This document shows positions 1-8,286 of a DNA stretch of 64,000 nucleotides, piece by piece. The DNA comes from Rhizobiales bacterium GAS188 (GTDB lineage Bacteria > Pseudomonadota > Alphaproteobacteria > Rhizobiales > Beijerinckiaceae), in assembly GCA_900104855.1 (NCBI GenBank), contig FNSS01000001.1, forward strand, positions 3,596,001 through 3,660,000, in the 5' to 3' direction. A model generated the notes under the pieces. It searched no databases. It was not told the DNA's origin and worked only from the letters and a program-made list of their open reading frames with translations. The translations under genes and the position numbers were made by a program. The stretch's first letter is position 1; the number at the start of each line of letters is the position of its first letter.

Positions 1-1107
1 ACCACCATCCCGACGCCGCTCTATCGCGTCTATCAGGAGGAGCTGCACTTCTCCTCGGGCGTCCTGACCTTGATCTTCGCGATCTATGTGCTGACGCTGG
101 TGCCCTCGCTCCTCGCCTTCGGCCAGATCTCGGACCGGATCGGGCGGCGCAGCGTGCTGCTCATCGGCTTCAGCCTTGCGGCGCTGGCGGCCATCACCTT
201 CGCGAGCGCCCAGGGCCTCGCTGCCCTGTTCCTCGCCCGGGCCATGCAGGGCGTCGCCACGGGGATCGTGGCGGGCGCCGGCAGCGCGGCGCTCGCCGAG
301 CTCGAGCCCTCGGGCAACAGCCGCAAGGCCTCCTTCGTGGTCACGGCCGCCAATGCCTCAGGCGCGGCGCTCGGCCCGCTCTTCGCGGGAGCGCTCGCCG
401 AATACGGTCCCTGGCCGACGCGGTTGCCTTATCTGGTGCTGCTCGTGCTGATGCTGCCGATCGCTGGGCTCGTCGGCATGCGCGAGACCGTCGCCAAGCG
501 CCGCCCCCTGGCGTTGGAGTTCCGCCTGCCGGCGGTGCCGGCCGGCATCGTCAAGGAATTCGCCTTCGCGTCGGCCGCATCCTTCACGGTCTGGGCGTCG
601 GCCGCGATGTACCTGACGCTGGCGCCAGGCTATGTGGCGATGCTGCTGCAACTCGACAACCTGGCGGTCGGCGGCGTCTTCGTCTCGCTCATGCTCATTG
701 CGTCGGCCGCCGCCCAGTTCCTCGGCCGCCCCCTGCCTTTCCGCACCGCCATGACGGCCGGCCTTGCGCTCCTGCCGCTCGGACTCGGAAGTCTCATCCT
801 CGCAAGTCCGCTGCATTCGGCGGCGCTGCTGCTGGTCGGAACGCTGGTGGTCGGCGCCGGTCATGGCCTCGGCTTCCTCGGCGCCATGGTGCTCGTCAAC
901 AAGATCGCGCCCGAGACGCAGCGCGCCGAGGTGACGTCGAGCTTCTACATCGTCTCCTATCTCGGCGTGGCGCTGCCGGCGGTCGCCATCGGCTTCGGCG
1001 CCCAGCTGGTCGGGCTGTTCGCCGCCGTGGCCATCTTCTCGGCGCTCGTCAGCCTGCTGGCGATTGTGCTGCTCGCAGCATCGCGGCGGATGGTGTCGGT
1101 GGGTTAG
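1..1107 (+). CDS. MFS transporter, 5'-truncated by window edge
   Basis: The frame is open from base 1 and ends at TAG 1105-1107, so about 368 codons are visible and the start lies outside the window. The product is strongly hydrophobic, with roughly ten membrane segments and the MFS loop signature GQISDRIGRR near the start of the visible part, which fits the cytoplasmic loop between helices 2 and 3. It is therefore an inner-membrane secondary transporter or exporter of the major facilitator superfamily. Substrate cannot be told. It converges on the ABC operon on the other strand, with a palindromic repeat between them. Confidence 0.9.
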   Translation, partial: TTIPTPLYRVYQEELHFSSGVLTLIFAIYVLTLVPSLLAFGQISDRIGRRSVLLIGFSLAALAAITFASAQGLAALFLARAMQGVATGIVAGAGSAALAELEPSGNSRKASFVVTAANASGAALGPLFAGALAEYGPWPTRLPYLVLLVLMLPIAGLVGMRETVAKRRPLALEFRLPAVPAGIVKEFAFASAASFTVWASAAMYLTLAPGYVAMLLQLDNLAVGGVFVSLMLIASAAAQFLGRPLPFRTAMTAGLALLPLGLGSLILASPLHSAALLLVGTLVVGAGHGLGFLGAMVLVNKIAPETQRAEVTSSFYIVSYLGVALPAVAIGFGAQLVGLFAAVAIFSALVSLLAIVLLAASRRMVSVG

Positions 1108-1119
1108 CGCGGGCCTTCT

Positions 1120-1206
1120 TGGGACCGCGGGCGTCCCGCCCGCCCTTGAGACCGCCAGGCTGGCGCGCCGCCGGGAGGAAGGGCGACCAGGATGGTCGCG
1201 GTCCCA
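1120..1206. repeat. Dispersed palindromic repeat, family A (copy 1)
   Basis: An 87-bp unit bounded by TGGGACCGCG and its exact inverse CGCGGTCCCA. Just inside the ends are mini-palindromes (GGGCGTCCCGCCC on the left, GACC..GGTC on the right). It fills the gap between convergent genes. Related copies lie at 5439-5526, 34445-34528, 40100-40182, 52776-52860 and 52867-52948, with a half copy at 26104-26132. Confidence 0.85.
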
Positions 1207-1214
1207 GGCCCCCC

Positions 1215-2531
1215 TTACTTCGGCAGGTTGAGCGCGGTCGCCTCGACATAGCCCTTGAGCAGGGCATCGGCACTGGCCTGGGCCGCCTTGACGGCATCGG
1301 CCGGTGTCTTCTTGCCCGAGATCACGGCCTGCACCTCGTCCTCGAGCGCCTTGCGCACCGCGACCGTGTTGTAGGTCGCAAACCAGGGCCGCGCATAGGG
1401 GAGCTGCTCGAGCGCCACTTTGGCGTCGGGGTTCTTGTCGAGGAACTCCTTCATCTCCGGCAGGTCGTAGGCGGCCTTGGGCGGCGCGAAATAGCCGGTG
1501 AAGCGGCTCCAGCCTCCTGAGATCTCCAGGCTCGTCAGCCATTTGATCAGCTTCCAGGCCGCCTGCTTGCGCTCCTCCGAATTGCCCTTCGGGATGATCA
1601 GCGAGGCGCCGCCGATCGGCACCGCGTTGCGCACATTCCTCGGGATGAAGGCGACACGGAAGGGCGTCTTCATGTTCTGGCGGATGAAGGACAAGGAACC
1701 GGTCGAAGAGATGATCATCGAGACCTGGCCGCCGAAGAAGGCGTTGTTCATGGCCGGCGTCTGGATGATGCCTTCGGGCATGACCTTGTGCTTGTGCACG
1801 AGGTCGTCGATCAGGCTGACGGCGCCGAGCGTCGAGGGCGTGTCGTAATAGATCTCCCCGCCATATTCGGGGTTGTAATAAAGCCCGCCATTCGACATCA
1901 CGAGCGAGGACACCACCCAGCCGAGAATGTCGTAGGTGCCCGAGATCATCAGGCCGTAGCGGCTGGTCTTGTCGCCGTCGCGCTTGGTCAGCTTCTTGGC
2001 GTCCTCGACCCAATCGGCCCAGGTCACCGGCGGCTTGTCTGGATCGAGCCCCGCCTCCTTGAAATGCTCGACATTGTAATAGAGGAGCGGCGTCGAATTA
2101 TGGAACGGCACGCCGTAGATCTTGCCGTCGACGCGCGCATTGCCGGAAAGCGCCGGCCAGAACTGGTTCATGAAGGCGTCGGGCGTCTTGCCTTCGGCCA
2201 CGACCAGCGGGTCGAACGGCTCGGCGAGATCGTCGATATGGTATTGCGTGATGAAGTTCGCGCTCATCAGCGACACGGCCGGCGGCTTGCCGGCCTTGAT
2301 GGCGGCGCGCGTCTTGAGGTCGGTATCGTCATATGTGCCGGTGTAAGCTGCCGTCACCTCGATATCCGGGTTCTCCTTGTTGAAGCGCGCCACGAGGTTC
2401 TGCATCTCCTTGGCGAGCGCCCCGTCGACGGGCACCGGAAAGAAGAAGTCGATCTTGGTCGCCGCCAGGGCGCCGCTCGCCGCCATCATGCTGATGGAGC
2501 CGGCAAGCGCCATCGATCTCAAGAGTTTCAT
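1215..2531 (-). CDS. UgpB-like carbohydrate ABC transporter substrate-binding protein
   Basis: A periplasmic solute-binding protein of about 438 residues, the usual size for extracellular solute-binding family 1 (UgpB/MalE type). It has a clear Sec signal peptide (basic MKLLR, hydrophobic stretch, cleavage around SGALA-ATK). The ATG at 2531 is chosen because AGGAG sits 7 nt upstream (complement of 2539-2543); an in-frame TTG two codons earlier is worse placed. It is the last gene of an operon following two permease genes. The closest named relative by pattern is the glycerol-3-phosphate binder UgpB, but the ligand here is unproven. No ATPase gene is adjacent. Confidence 0.88.
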   Translation of the reverse strand: MKLLRSMALAGSISMMAASGALAATKIDFFFPVPVDGALAKEMQNLVARFNKENPDIEVTAAYTGTYDDTDLKTRAAIKAGKPPAVSLMSANFITQYHIDDLAEPFDPLVVAEGKTPDAFMNQFWPALSGNARVDGKIYGVPFHNSTPLLYYNVEHFKEAGLDPDKPPVTWADWVEDAKKLTKRDGDKTSRYGLMISGTYDILGWVVSSLVMSNGGLYYNPEYGGEIYYDTPSTLGAVSLIDDLVHKHKVMPEGIIQTPAMNNAFFGGQVSMIISSTGSLSFIRQNMKTPFRVAFIPRNVRNAVPIGGASLIIPKGNSEERKQAAWKLIKWLTSLEISGGWSRFTGYFAPPKAAYDLPEMKEFLDKNPDAKVALEQLPYARPWFATYNTVAVRKALEDEVQAVISGKKTPADAVKAAQASADALLKGYVEATALNLPK

Positions 2532-2541
2532 GCGCAATCTC

Positions 2542-3396
2542 CTATTTGACGCCGGTGAACAGGAAGGAATTGACGAATTGGCGCTGGAACAGTGCGAAGG
2601 CGAGCAGCAGCGGGCCCGCGACCAGAAGTGTCGCTGCGGCGACCAGGCCCCAATCGGCCGCCTGCTCGGCGGAGCGCACGAAGGAGGTGAGGCCGACCGT
2701 CAGCACCATCTTGTCGGGGCTGTCGGTGACCATCAGCGGCCAGAGGAACTCGTTCCAATGCGAGGTCACCGAGACGATCGAGAAAGCGACGAGGCCCGGG
2801 CGCGCCAGCGGCACCAGCACGAGGCGGACCATCTGCAGGAAGCTCGCCCCGTCGAGGGTTGCGGCCTCCTCGAAATCGCGCGGAATGGTCTTGAAGGTCT
2901 GGCGCATCAGGAACACCCCGAAGGCCGAGGCGAAATAGGGCGCCATCACGCCGGGCAGCGTGTCGTAGATGCCGAGCCGCACCACCATCAACGTGTTGGG
3001 GACGATCAGGATCGGGGCAGCGAGCGTCAGCTGCAACAGGAACAGGTAGAAGACGAGGTTCTTGCCGCGAAATTCCAGCCGCGCGAACGCATAGCCGGCG
3101 AGCGTGATGGTGACGAGCTGCACCACGAGAATGCCGAGGGTGACGATCAGCGTGTTGAGATACCAGCGCGCGAAATCGCCTTGCGACCAGGCATCGGCGA
3201 AATGCTCCGCGGTCGGCTTGAGATCGGGCACCAGCGAAGCCGCCGACATCGCCCCATAGGGAATGTCGCGCACCGAGGCGGTGAGCATCCACAGGAGCGG
3301 CGTCGACCAAGTGAGCGCGAAGCCTGCGAGCAGCGCCACCGCGATCAAGCGGGCGCTGCGCCGGCGTGCCATGATGAGAGGGGCCCGCATGTTCAC
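2542..3396 (-). CDS. Carbohydrate ABC transporter permease (UgpE/MalG type)
   Basis: An inner-membrane permease of 284 residues with about six transmembrane helices. The cytoplasmic EAA loop is visible near residue 180 (EEAATLDGASFLQMV..LPLARPGL-like), the contact site for the ATPase. The GTG start at 3396 overlaps the stop of the upstream permease by four bases (GTGA); an alternative ATG is at 3390. It forms the second half of the translocation pore with the preceding gene and passes the ligand of the downstream binding protein. The ATPase must come from elsewhere. Confidence 0.9.
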   Translation of the reverse strand: MNMRAPLIMARRRSARLIAVALLAGFALTWSTPLLWMLTASVRDIPYGAMSAASLVPDLKPTAEHFADAWSQGDFARWYLNTLIVTLGILVVQLVTITLAGYAFARLEFRGKNLVFYLFLLQLTLAAPILIVPNTLMVVRLGIYDTLPGVMAPYFASAFGVFLMRQTFKTIPRDFEEAATLDGASFLQMVRLVLVPLARPGLVAFSIVSVTSHWNEFLWPLMVTDSPDKMVLTVGLTSFVRSAEQAADWGLVAAATLLVAGPLLLAFALFQRQFVNSFLFTGVK

Positions 3397-4379
3397 GATT
3401 CGTAATGCATGCCGCGCTCCAGTGTCTTCAAGGAGGCGACGGAGAGCGCGAGGAGCCCCGCGACCGAGACGATGGTGGCGGCGGCGGCGCGCCCGGTATC
3501 GGCCTGCTCATGGGCGGCCTGGAAGATGTAGTTGAGCAAGATGTTGGTCGATTCCGAAGGGCCGCCGCCTGTGAGCACGATCACATGGTCGATCTGCGTC
3601 ACCACATTGATGATGGCGATCACCGCGATGAAGGCGAGCGTCGGCTTCAACAGCGGCAAGGTGATGCGCCAGAAGCGCGTCAGCGCGCCCGCCCCGTCGA
3701 GCTTCGCGGCCTCGTGCAGCTCAGGCGCGACACCCTGCAGGCCAGCGAGCACGAACAGCATGTAATAGCCGGCATTCTTCCAGATGCTGAGCCCGATGAT
3801 GGCATAGAGCGCCGTGTCCGGATTGCCGAGCCAGTTGCTCGAGGCGATGCCGAGCTTCGCCAGGTGATAGTCGAGGAGCCCGACACCGGGCATCAGCACG
3901 AAGGCGAACAAGGTCGCGACCGCGACCAGCGGCAGCACCACCGGGAACACGATCACGGTGCGAAACAGCGCGTTGAGGCGCGTCGTCTCCTGCAGCACGA
4001 CGCCGAGCACGACCGCGAGCGCGATCGACGGCGCGACCGTGCCGACGCCGTAGACGACATTGTTGGACAAAGCCTTCCAGAATGCGTGATCGGCGAACAG
4101 ACGGCGGAAATTGCCGATGCCGTAGCCGGCGAATTTGCCGCCGAAGCCCTCCAGCGTCACGGCCTGCAGCAGCGCCTGCAGGATCGGCACATAGGTGAAG
4201 AGGAACAGGAAGAACAAGGACGGCGCCAGCAGCCAGAACGCGGTCAGCCGCAAGCCGCGACCGGTCGCAAGGCGCGTGGGCGCACTGCTCCGCAGGCGCG
4301 GATTGAGGATCGCCGCGTCGGTGAGCGCCTGTGCCATCGGCGCGGACCATTCCCGCCATATGCGACGCGACGATGACAC
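3393..4379 (-). CDS. Carbohydrate ABC transporter permease (UgpA/MalF type)
   Basis: An inner-membrane permease of 328 residues with a first long hydrophobic helix (LTAFWLLAPSLFFLFLF) and an EAA loop (HEAAKLDGAGALTRFWRITL) near residue 220. The GTG at 4379 has an AGGAAGG-like ribosome site about 6 nt upstream; ATG at 4337 is an alternative and would remove an unstructured tail. It is coupled to the next permease by a 4-bp overlap and begins 32 bp after the aldo/keto reductase, so AKR, two permeases and binding protein look like one transcript. Confidence 0.9.
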   Translation of the reverse strand: MSSSRRIWREWSAPMAQALTDAAILNPRLRSSAPTRLATGRGLRLTAFWLLAPSLFFLFLFTYVPILQALLQAVTLEGFGGKFAGYGIGNFRRLFADHAFWKALSNNVVYGVGTVAPSIALAVVLGVVLQETTRLNALFRTVIVFPVVLPLVAVATLFAFVLMPGVGLLDYHLAKLGIASSNWLGNPDTALYAIIGLSIWKNAGYYMLFVLAGLQGVAPELHEAAKLDGAGALTRFWRITLPLLKPTLAFIAVIAIINVVTQIDHVIVLTGGGPSESTNILLNYIFQAAHEQADTGRAAAATIVSVAGLLALSVASLKTLERGMHYES

Positions 4380-4411
4380 TTTTGGCCTTCCTCGCCTTCT
4401 TCGCCCTATCC

Positions 4412-5362
4412 TCAGTTCAGAGACTGCCAGAAGGCGAGCATGCGAGCGCGCTCGGCCTCGTCCGGCAGGCGGCCGCGTCCGGCGCCGAGGTCATCCGTCA
4501 TGTGCTCGGTCTTGTTGGTGCCCGGGATGACGGCGCTGATCGCCTTGTTGCCCAGAAGGAATTTGAGGAAGAATTGCGCGAAGCTCTGCGCCCCGAACTC
4601 CTTGGCCCAATCGGGCAGCGCCTTGCCCCGCACCGCCGCGAACAAGCTGGCGCGGCCGAATGGGAGCGCGGTGATCACGCCGGCGCCGGCCTCGACCGAG
4701 GCCGGGATGATGCGCTCTTCCGCCTCACGCTCGCCTAGCGAATATTCGACCTGGACGAAATCCGGCTTCTCACGGCGGATGATCGCCTCCATGGCCGGAT
4801 AATCGCGCCGGTAGGTCGAGGTGACGCCGGTATAGCGGCAGAGCTTGGCGGCCTGCCAGTCCCGCAGCTGGGCGAGGCTCTGATGGGGATCAGCGACATT
4901 GTGGAGCTGCAGGAGATCGACACGGTCGGTCCTGAGCCGCTTCAGGGAGCGTTCGAACTCCTGCTGGGCCGTCCTGGCATCCGTGCCGCTGCGGATCTTG
5001 GTCGCGATGAACAGACGAGGCCTCAAGGCCAGCTCAGCCACAAGGTCGCCCACCACCTCCTCGGCACGGCCATAGTCGGTGGACGTGTCGATCACGGTGC
5101 CGCCGCCGGCCGCGAGAGCCGAGACCACACGCTTGAGATCGGCACGCTTGCCCGGATCCGCATCGACGTCGAAATTGACGGCCGTGCCGAGGCCGACAAC
5201 GGGAAGCATCTCGCCCGAATGCGGGATGGGCCGGGCGAGGATCGTTTCGTCGGCAAGCGCCGCGCCCCCGAAGCCCTGGGCGCAGGCGAGCGCGCCGGCG
5301 CCGAGCAAGGCGTCGCGTCGCGACAGGCGAAGAGCATCGAGGGTCGGGCATCGTTCGGCCAT
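4412..5362 (-). CDS. Aldo/keto reductase with Tat-type signal
   Basis: An NAD(P)H-dependent oxidoreductase of about 316 residues of the aldo/keto reductase superfamily. The start at 5362 is preceded by GGAGG at 5-nt spacing; an upstream ATG at 5374 would overlap that site. The N-terminus carries a twin-arginine motif (LSRRDALLGAGALA) followed by a hydrophobic segment ending near ALADE, so export in folded form is predicted. Barrel motifs of the family follow: GLGTAVNFDVDA, DTSTDYGRAEEVVG (Asp and Tyr), ATKIRS (Lys) and LLQLHNV (His). It is the first gene of the sugar ABC operon, suggesting oxidation or reduction of the imported sugar or polyol in the periplasm. Confidence 0.85.
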   Translation of the reverse strand: MAERCPTLDALRLSRRDALLGAGALACAQGFGGAALADETILARPIPHSGEMLPVVGLGTAVNFDVDADPGKRADLKRVVSALAAGGGTVIDTSTDYGRAEEVVGDLVAELALRPRLFIATKIRSGTDARTAQQEFERSLKRLRTDRVDLLQLHNVADPHQSLAQLRDWQAAKLCRYTGVTSTYRRDYPAMEAIIRREKPDFVQVEYSLGEREAEERIIPASVEAGAGVITALPFGRASLFAAVRGKALPDWAKEFGAQSFAQFFLKFLLGNKAISAVIPGTNKTEHMTDDLGAGRGRLPDEAERARMLAFWQSLN

Positions 5363-5438
5363 ATCCGCCTCCATCGATCAAGCCCCATTGTGTCTCGGAT
5401 TATGCCGCGATCGTGCCGGCAGCGCGATAGGGCGCGCC

Positions 5439-5526
5439 TGGGATCGCGGGCGTCCCGCCCGCCCTTGAAACCGCGAGGCTGGCGCGCCGCCGGGAAGAAA
5501 GAGCGATCGAGACGGTCGCGGTCCCA
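5439..5526. repeat. Dispersed palindromic repeat, family A (copy 2)
   Basis: An 88-bp copy of the unit at 1120-1206 in the same orientation, with one change in the left end (TGGGATCGCG) and the intact right end CGCGGTCCCA. The middle (ccgcgaggctggcgcgccgc) matches copy 1 closely, so the two are recent relatives. It lies between divergent genes (AKR and the HNH protein). Confidence 0.85.
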
Positions 5527-5577
5527 GGCCTCGCGAGCTTTCCAAAGACTTTACGTCCTCGGCGTAGACTGCACCCG

Positions 5578-6417
5578 ATGTCGGCGATTCGCACAACCCA
5601 TGACTCCCCTTCGAGCTGGCGCGAGGAGCGCAACCGGCGCTCGCTAGCGCGCCTCATGAAAGCCTTGCCGGCCGTGTTCCCGGCTCCGGTGCTGGCGCGT
5701 GCCGTGAGCCGCCCCTTCGTGCCGCCCATGCCGAGGCTCGCCATCGACGGCTATTGGCGCGCCCATCCGCTGCGCGCCGACCGCCTGGCGCGGGCGCTGG
5801 CGGCGAAGAGCGGCGCGCCGCAAGGTTGGAGCTGGCGTATCGGCGAGACGGCCGCGCCCGGTCTGCCGCAGAGCTTCCGTGCCCCGCCGGCACCGTATCG
5901 CGAGGCGGGATTCGCGCTCGGCAAAGGGCATTGCTGCGTCTGCGGGCAGAAGGTCTACCGCTTCGGCTGGCATGACGACCTCTGGGGCGCGGGCCCGAAC
6001 CGCAATGCCGAATGGCATGCCGCCTGCGTGGTGGCCTGGCGCTTCTGGAACGCGCCGAGCGACCAGGCACAGCTGCTCAAGCGGCTGCAGAAAAGGCGTT
6101 GTGCTGAGAGCGGCAAGCGGCTCTGGCGCAGCGCCGAGGTCGACCACAAGCTGCCGCTCTTCCAGGTCTGGCGCGAGCATCGCGACACGCCATGGCCGCA
6201 GCTCTTAGGCTTCTGGGGCGTGCCTAATCTGCAGGTGATCAACCGCGACGCGCATGCGCAGAAATGCGCCGCCGAGGCGAAATCCCGCCGCAAGCCCGCC
6301 AAGACTCGCGAAGCTTTCAAGACTCCCGAGGCCTTCTTGCCGCAAGATGCTTTCTGGCCAACCGTCCGCCACCTCATCGAATCACTGGAGCAGGCGCAGG
6401 TCGAGGCGCCGTCCTGA
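5578..6417 (+). CDS. HNH endonuclease-like protein
   Basis: A protein of 279 residues that I recognise only by its domain pattern. A CxxC pair (CCVCGQKVYR, about residue 122) and a later Cys/His pair (WHAAC) suggest a zinc site. The C-terminal half has an HNH-type core: VDHKLPLF, then NLQVINRDAH and QKC, giving the D/H-H..N..H order of the beta-beta-alpha metal fold. The tail is Lys/Arg rich. It stands alone with no methylase or toxin partner. A role in DNA cleavage is inferred from the motif only; a structural or regulatory role is possible. Confidence 0.6.
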   Translation: MSAIRTTHDSPSSWREERNRRSLARLMKALPAVFPAPVLARAVSRPFVPPMPRLAIDGYWRAHPLRADRLARALAAKSGAPQGWSWRIGETAAPGLPQSFRAPPAPYREAGFALGKGHCCVCGQKVYRFGWHDDLWGAGPNRNAEWHAACVVAWRFWNAPSDQAQLLKRLQKRRCAESGKRLWRSAEVDHKLPLFQVWREHRDTPWPQLLGFWGVPNLQVINRDAHAQKCAAEAKSRRKPAKTREAFKTPEAFLPQDAFWPTVRHLIESLEQAQVEAPS

Positions 6418-6447
6418 GCCGGATCGCTCAAGCGGGGCACGGTGTTT

Positions 6448-6462
6448 GCGAGCCCGCTCTAA
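6448..6462 (+). terminator. Left half of a terminator-like hairpin split by the IS
   Basis: GCGAGCC at 6448-6454 is the exact inverse of GGCTCGC at 7400-7406, on the far side of the insertion. Removing the element and one TAA copy rebuilds a 7-bp stem, an 8-nt loop and a following TTT, 30 bp after the HNH gene stop. Confidence 0.6.
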
Positions 6463-7396
6463 GAGTCTGACTCATAAAGGCTGGCAGCATTTCACGCTCT
6501 CCCCAGCCTTCTTGTAAGGCGGCGGATGTGGGCGATGAGGATCCAAGCGACGGCGCTCTCGATGCTGGCTTCGAAGTCCTTCGCGAGCCGCCGGCATCGG
6601 CCGAGCCAAGCGAAGGTTCGTTCGACTACCCATCGACGCGGCAGGAGTTCGAACCCCTTGGCGGTGTCGGAGCGTTTGATGATCTCGAAAGTCCATTGGC
6701 CGAGCGTGGTCATGGCGTCGCGCAGCTTGTCTCCGGCATAGCCGCCGTCGGCGAAGACATGGCGCAGCCACGGATAGAGCGAGCGGATCGACGCCAGCAG
6801 GTCCGGTGTGCCGTCGCGGTCTTGGATATCGGCGGGGTGAACCTGCACGCCGACCAGATGGCCCTCGGTGTCGGTGACGATATGGCGTTTGCGGCCTTTG
6901 AGCTTCTTGCCCGCATCGAAGCCTCTGGGGCCGCCGCATTCGGCGGTCTTCACCGACTGGCTATCGATGACGCCCGCCGTGGGGCTGGCCTCTCGCCCGA
7001 CCATCTCGCGCAGGGCCATGACCAGCATGTGGTTGATGTGCGCCAACAAACCCTTGTGCGACCAAGCGTAGAAGTAGCCTTGCACTGTCGAGTAGGGCGG
7101 AAAATCCTTGGGGATCGCGCGCCATTGGCAGCCGGTCGACGCCATATAAAGGATCGCCTCCACCACCGAGCGCAAGTCCGTCTTTCTCGGCCGCCCAACC
7201 TTCGAAGCCGTCGGCAGAAACGGCTCGATCAACGTCCATTCCGCGTCGGTAAGATCGCTTGCGTAGCGCAACGCATCGCGCCGATAGTGCGCGCGGGTGG
7301 TTTCAGTCCAAGCCATCGTGATCTCCTTTGAGCTTCGCAACCCAACGGAATCACAACAGATTGAAATCACCCAACTTTCTTTTTTCAGTCAGCCTC
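6463..7396 (-). mobile_element. Complete IS5-family element (IS1031-like), 934 bp
   Basis: The element begins GAGTCTGACTC and ends with the imperfect inverse (GAGGCTGACTG read from the right end); 13 of the first 18 bases match. It is flanked on both sides by TAA (6460-6462 and 7397-7399), the 3-bp TNA target duplication typical of the IS1031 subgroup. The single intact transposase reads right to left. The intact ends and duplication indicate a recent, possibly still mobile copy. Confidence 0.9.
6492..7316 (-). CDS. IS5-family transposase (DDE)
   Basis: A transposase of 274 residues covering nearly the whole element. The start at 7316 (MAWTETTR) is set by AAAGGAG at 7323-7329; codons further upstream lie in the terminal repeat region. 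The N-terminal DUF4096-like region (LTDAEWTLIEPFLP) is followed by the DDE core: VIDSQSVKT (first Asp), FADGGYAGD (second Asp) and VVERTFAWL (Glu with the Y/R..R context). Full length and no frameshift, so probably active. The GFDAGKKLKGRKRHI block is typical of the IS1031/ISL2 side of the family. Confidence 0.95.
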   Translation of the reverse strand: MAWTETTRAHYRRDALRYASDLTDAEWTLIEPFLPTASKVGRPRKTDLRSVVEAILYMASTGCQWRAIPKDFPPYSTVQGYFYAWSHKGLLAHINHMLVMALREMVGREASPTAGVIDSQSVKTAECGGPRGFDAGKKLKGRKRHIVTDTEGHLVGVQVHPADIQDRDGTPDLLASIRSLYPWLRHVFADGGYAGDKLRDAMTTLGQWTFEIIKRSDTAKGFELLPRRWVVERTFAWLGRCRRLAKDFEASIESAVAWILIAHIRRLTRRLGRA

Positions 7397-7446
7397 TAAG
7401 GCTCGCTTTGCCTTTGGGGGCAACTCGATCATTCAGGGGATCAATG

Positions 7447-7932
7447 ATGAAGCGTTCTTTGCTTGCCGTCGCATTCGCCGTCGCTCTGACTATGCCTGCG
7501 CTGGCCCGGGATTTCTCGGTGCCGAAGAAAGATCCGGCGATCGCCATCAGTATCCCCGACAATTGGAAGATTCGCGACATCGACTACGGATTTTCGGCGG
7601 CATCGCCCGGTGACGACGTCTATTTCTATGTCGAGTCCACGCAGGCGAAGAGCGTCGACAAGATGATGGCCCTCAACGACGCCTGGATGAAGGATCAGAA
7701 GATCACGCCCGAGGGCGAAGCGAAGATCACCAGCGTCGACCAAGGTCCGGTCAAGGCGACGATCTACAATTACAAGGCCAAGGACGAGAACGGGCCGACC
7801 AATGTCAGCTTCACGCTGATTCCCGCGGGCGATCGGCTGATCATGCTCACCCTCTGGGGCTCGCTCGACGAGCAGAAGAAGCATGATGCCGAGATCGACT
7901 CGATCCTCGGCAGCATTCGCCCGGCGAAGTAG
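7447..7932 (+). CDS. Secreted protein of unknown function
   Basis: A protein of 161 residues with a clean signal peptide (MKRSLLAVAFAVALTMPALA-RDF), so periplasmic. The mature part is Lys/Asp rich, without Cys, with mixed beta character (ISIPDNWKIRDIDYG, VKATIYNYKAKDE, RLIMLTLWGS) resembling small lipoprotein-like or PsbP-like folds. No family is recognised with confidence. AGGGGA at 7435-7440 favours ATG 7447 over ATG 7444. The IS right end lies only 50 bp upstream, so its native promoter was probably separated or replaced. Confidence 0.75.
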   Translation: MKRSLLAVAFAVALTMPALARDFSVPKKDPAIAISIPDNWKIRDIDYGFSAASPGDDVYFYVESTQAKSVDKMMALNDAWMKDQKITPEGEAKITSVDQGPVKATIYNYKAKDENGPTNVSFTLIPAGDRLIMLTLWGSLDEQKKHDAEIDSILGSIRPAK

Positions 7933-7950
7933 GCCGACCTTCAATACGCC

Positions 7951-8113
7951 GGCGCCCCCTTCACCTCGCCCCGTTCTTACGGGGAGAGGTCGATCCCGAG
8001 GCCCTGGCCGAGGGAGCGGGTGAGGGGCTGGGTGATTAGCTGCAGCGCTGGCTCGCACTCACCAGGCCCCTTATCCCCCCGCCTTCTCCCCGCGAAGTGG
8101 CGGGGAGAAGGCG
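7951..8113. repeat. Dispersed palindromic repeat, family B (copy 1)
   Basis: Two hairpins facing each other: CCCCGTTCTTACGGGG with flanking ACCTC/GAGGT near 7960-7990 and CTTCTCCCCGC..GCGGGGAGAAG near 8082-8109, with a degenerate spacer carrying GGTGAGGGGC and CACCAGGCCCC. The same plan recurs at 10752-10986, 23867-24021, 43423-43609 and 47079-47295. Confidence 0.75.
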
Positions 8114-8184
8114 CCGCGCCGGCGATCCCCCGAAGGTCGACAATCGCTGCACGGCAGCGTAAGCTCGGATCATCGTCAACAATC

Positions 8185-8199
8185 GAAAGGAGGTGGTCC
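8185..8199 (+). promoter_or_regulatory. Super-extended Shine-Dalgarno
   Basis: GAAAGGAGGTGGTCC complements the universal 3' end of 16S rRNA (GGATCACCTCCTTTC) at all but one position over 15 bases, and AGGAGG lies 7 nt before a GTG codon. It is the strongest ribosome site I found in the window. Confidence 0.7.
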
Positions 8200-8200
8200 A

Positions 8201-8278
8201 GTGTCTCATTGTCATTTGCCGCGTCGGTCGCCGAATCGCGCCTGGATCCTCGCCTCTCGCGAGTTCCTGGCTGCGTGA
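8201..8278 (+). CDS. Candidate 25-residue small protein
   Basis: A GTG-started ORF of 25 codons plus TGA, product starting MSHCHLPRRSPNRAW and ending SREFLAA. It is basic, has a CxH near the N-terminus and no hydrophobic segment. Support comes from the near-perfect anti-16S leader at 8185-8199 with ideal spacing and from a strong hairpin terminator 40 nt after the stop. It may be a free-standing small protein or a leader peptide in a structured RNA. Function unknown; I do not recognise it from a named family. Confidence 0.55.
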   Translation: MSHCHLPRRSPNRAWILASREFLAA

Positions 8279-8286
8279 CACTTTGA

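Noticed and set aside
5578-6417. HNH gene considered as a homing endonuclease or restriction enzyme
   Set aside because: It is not inside an intron or intein, and no methylase or specificity gene accompanies it.
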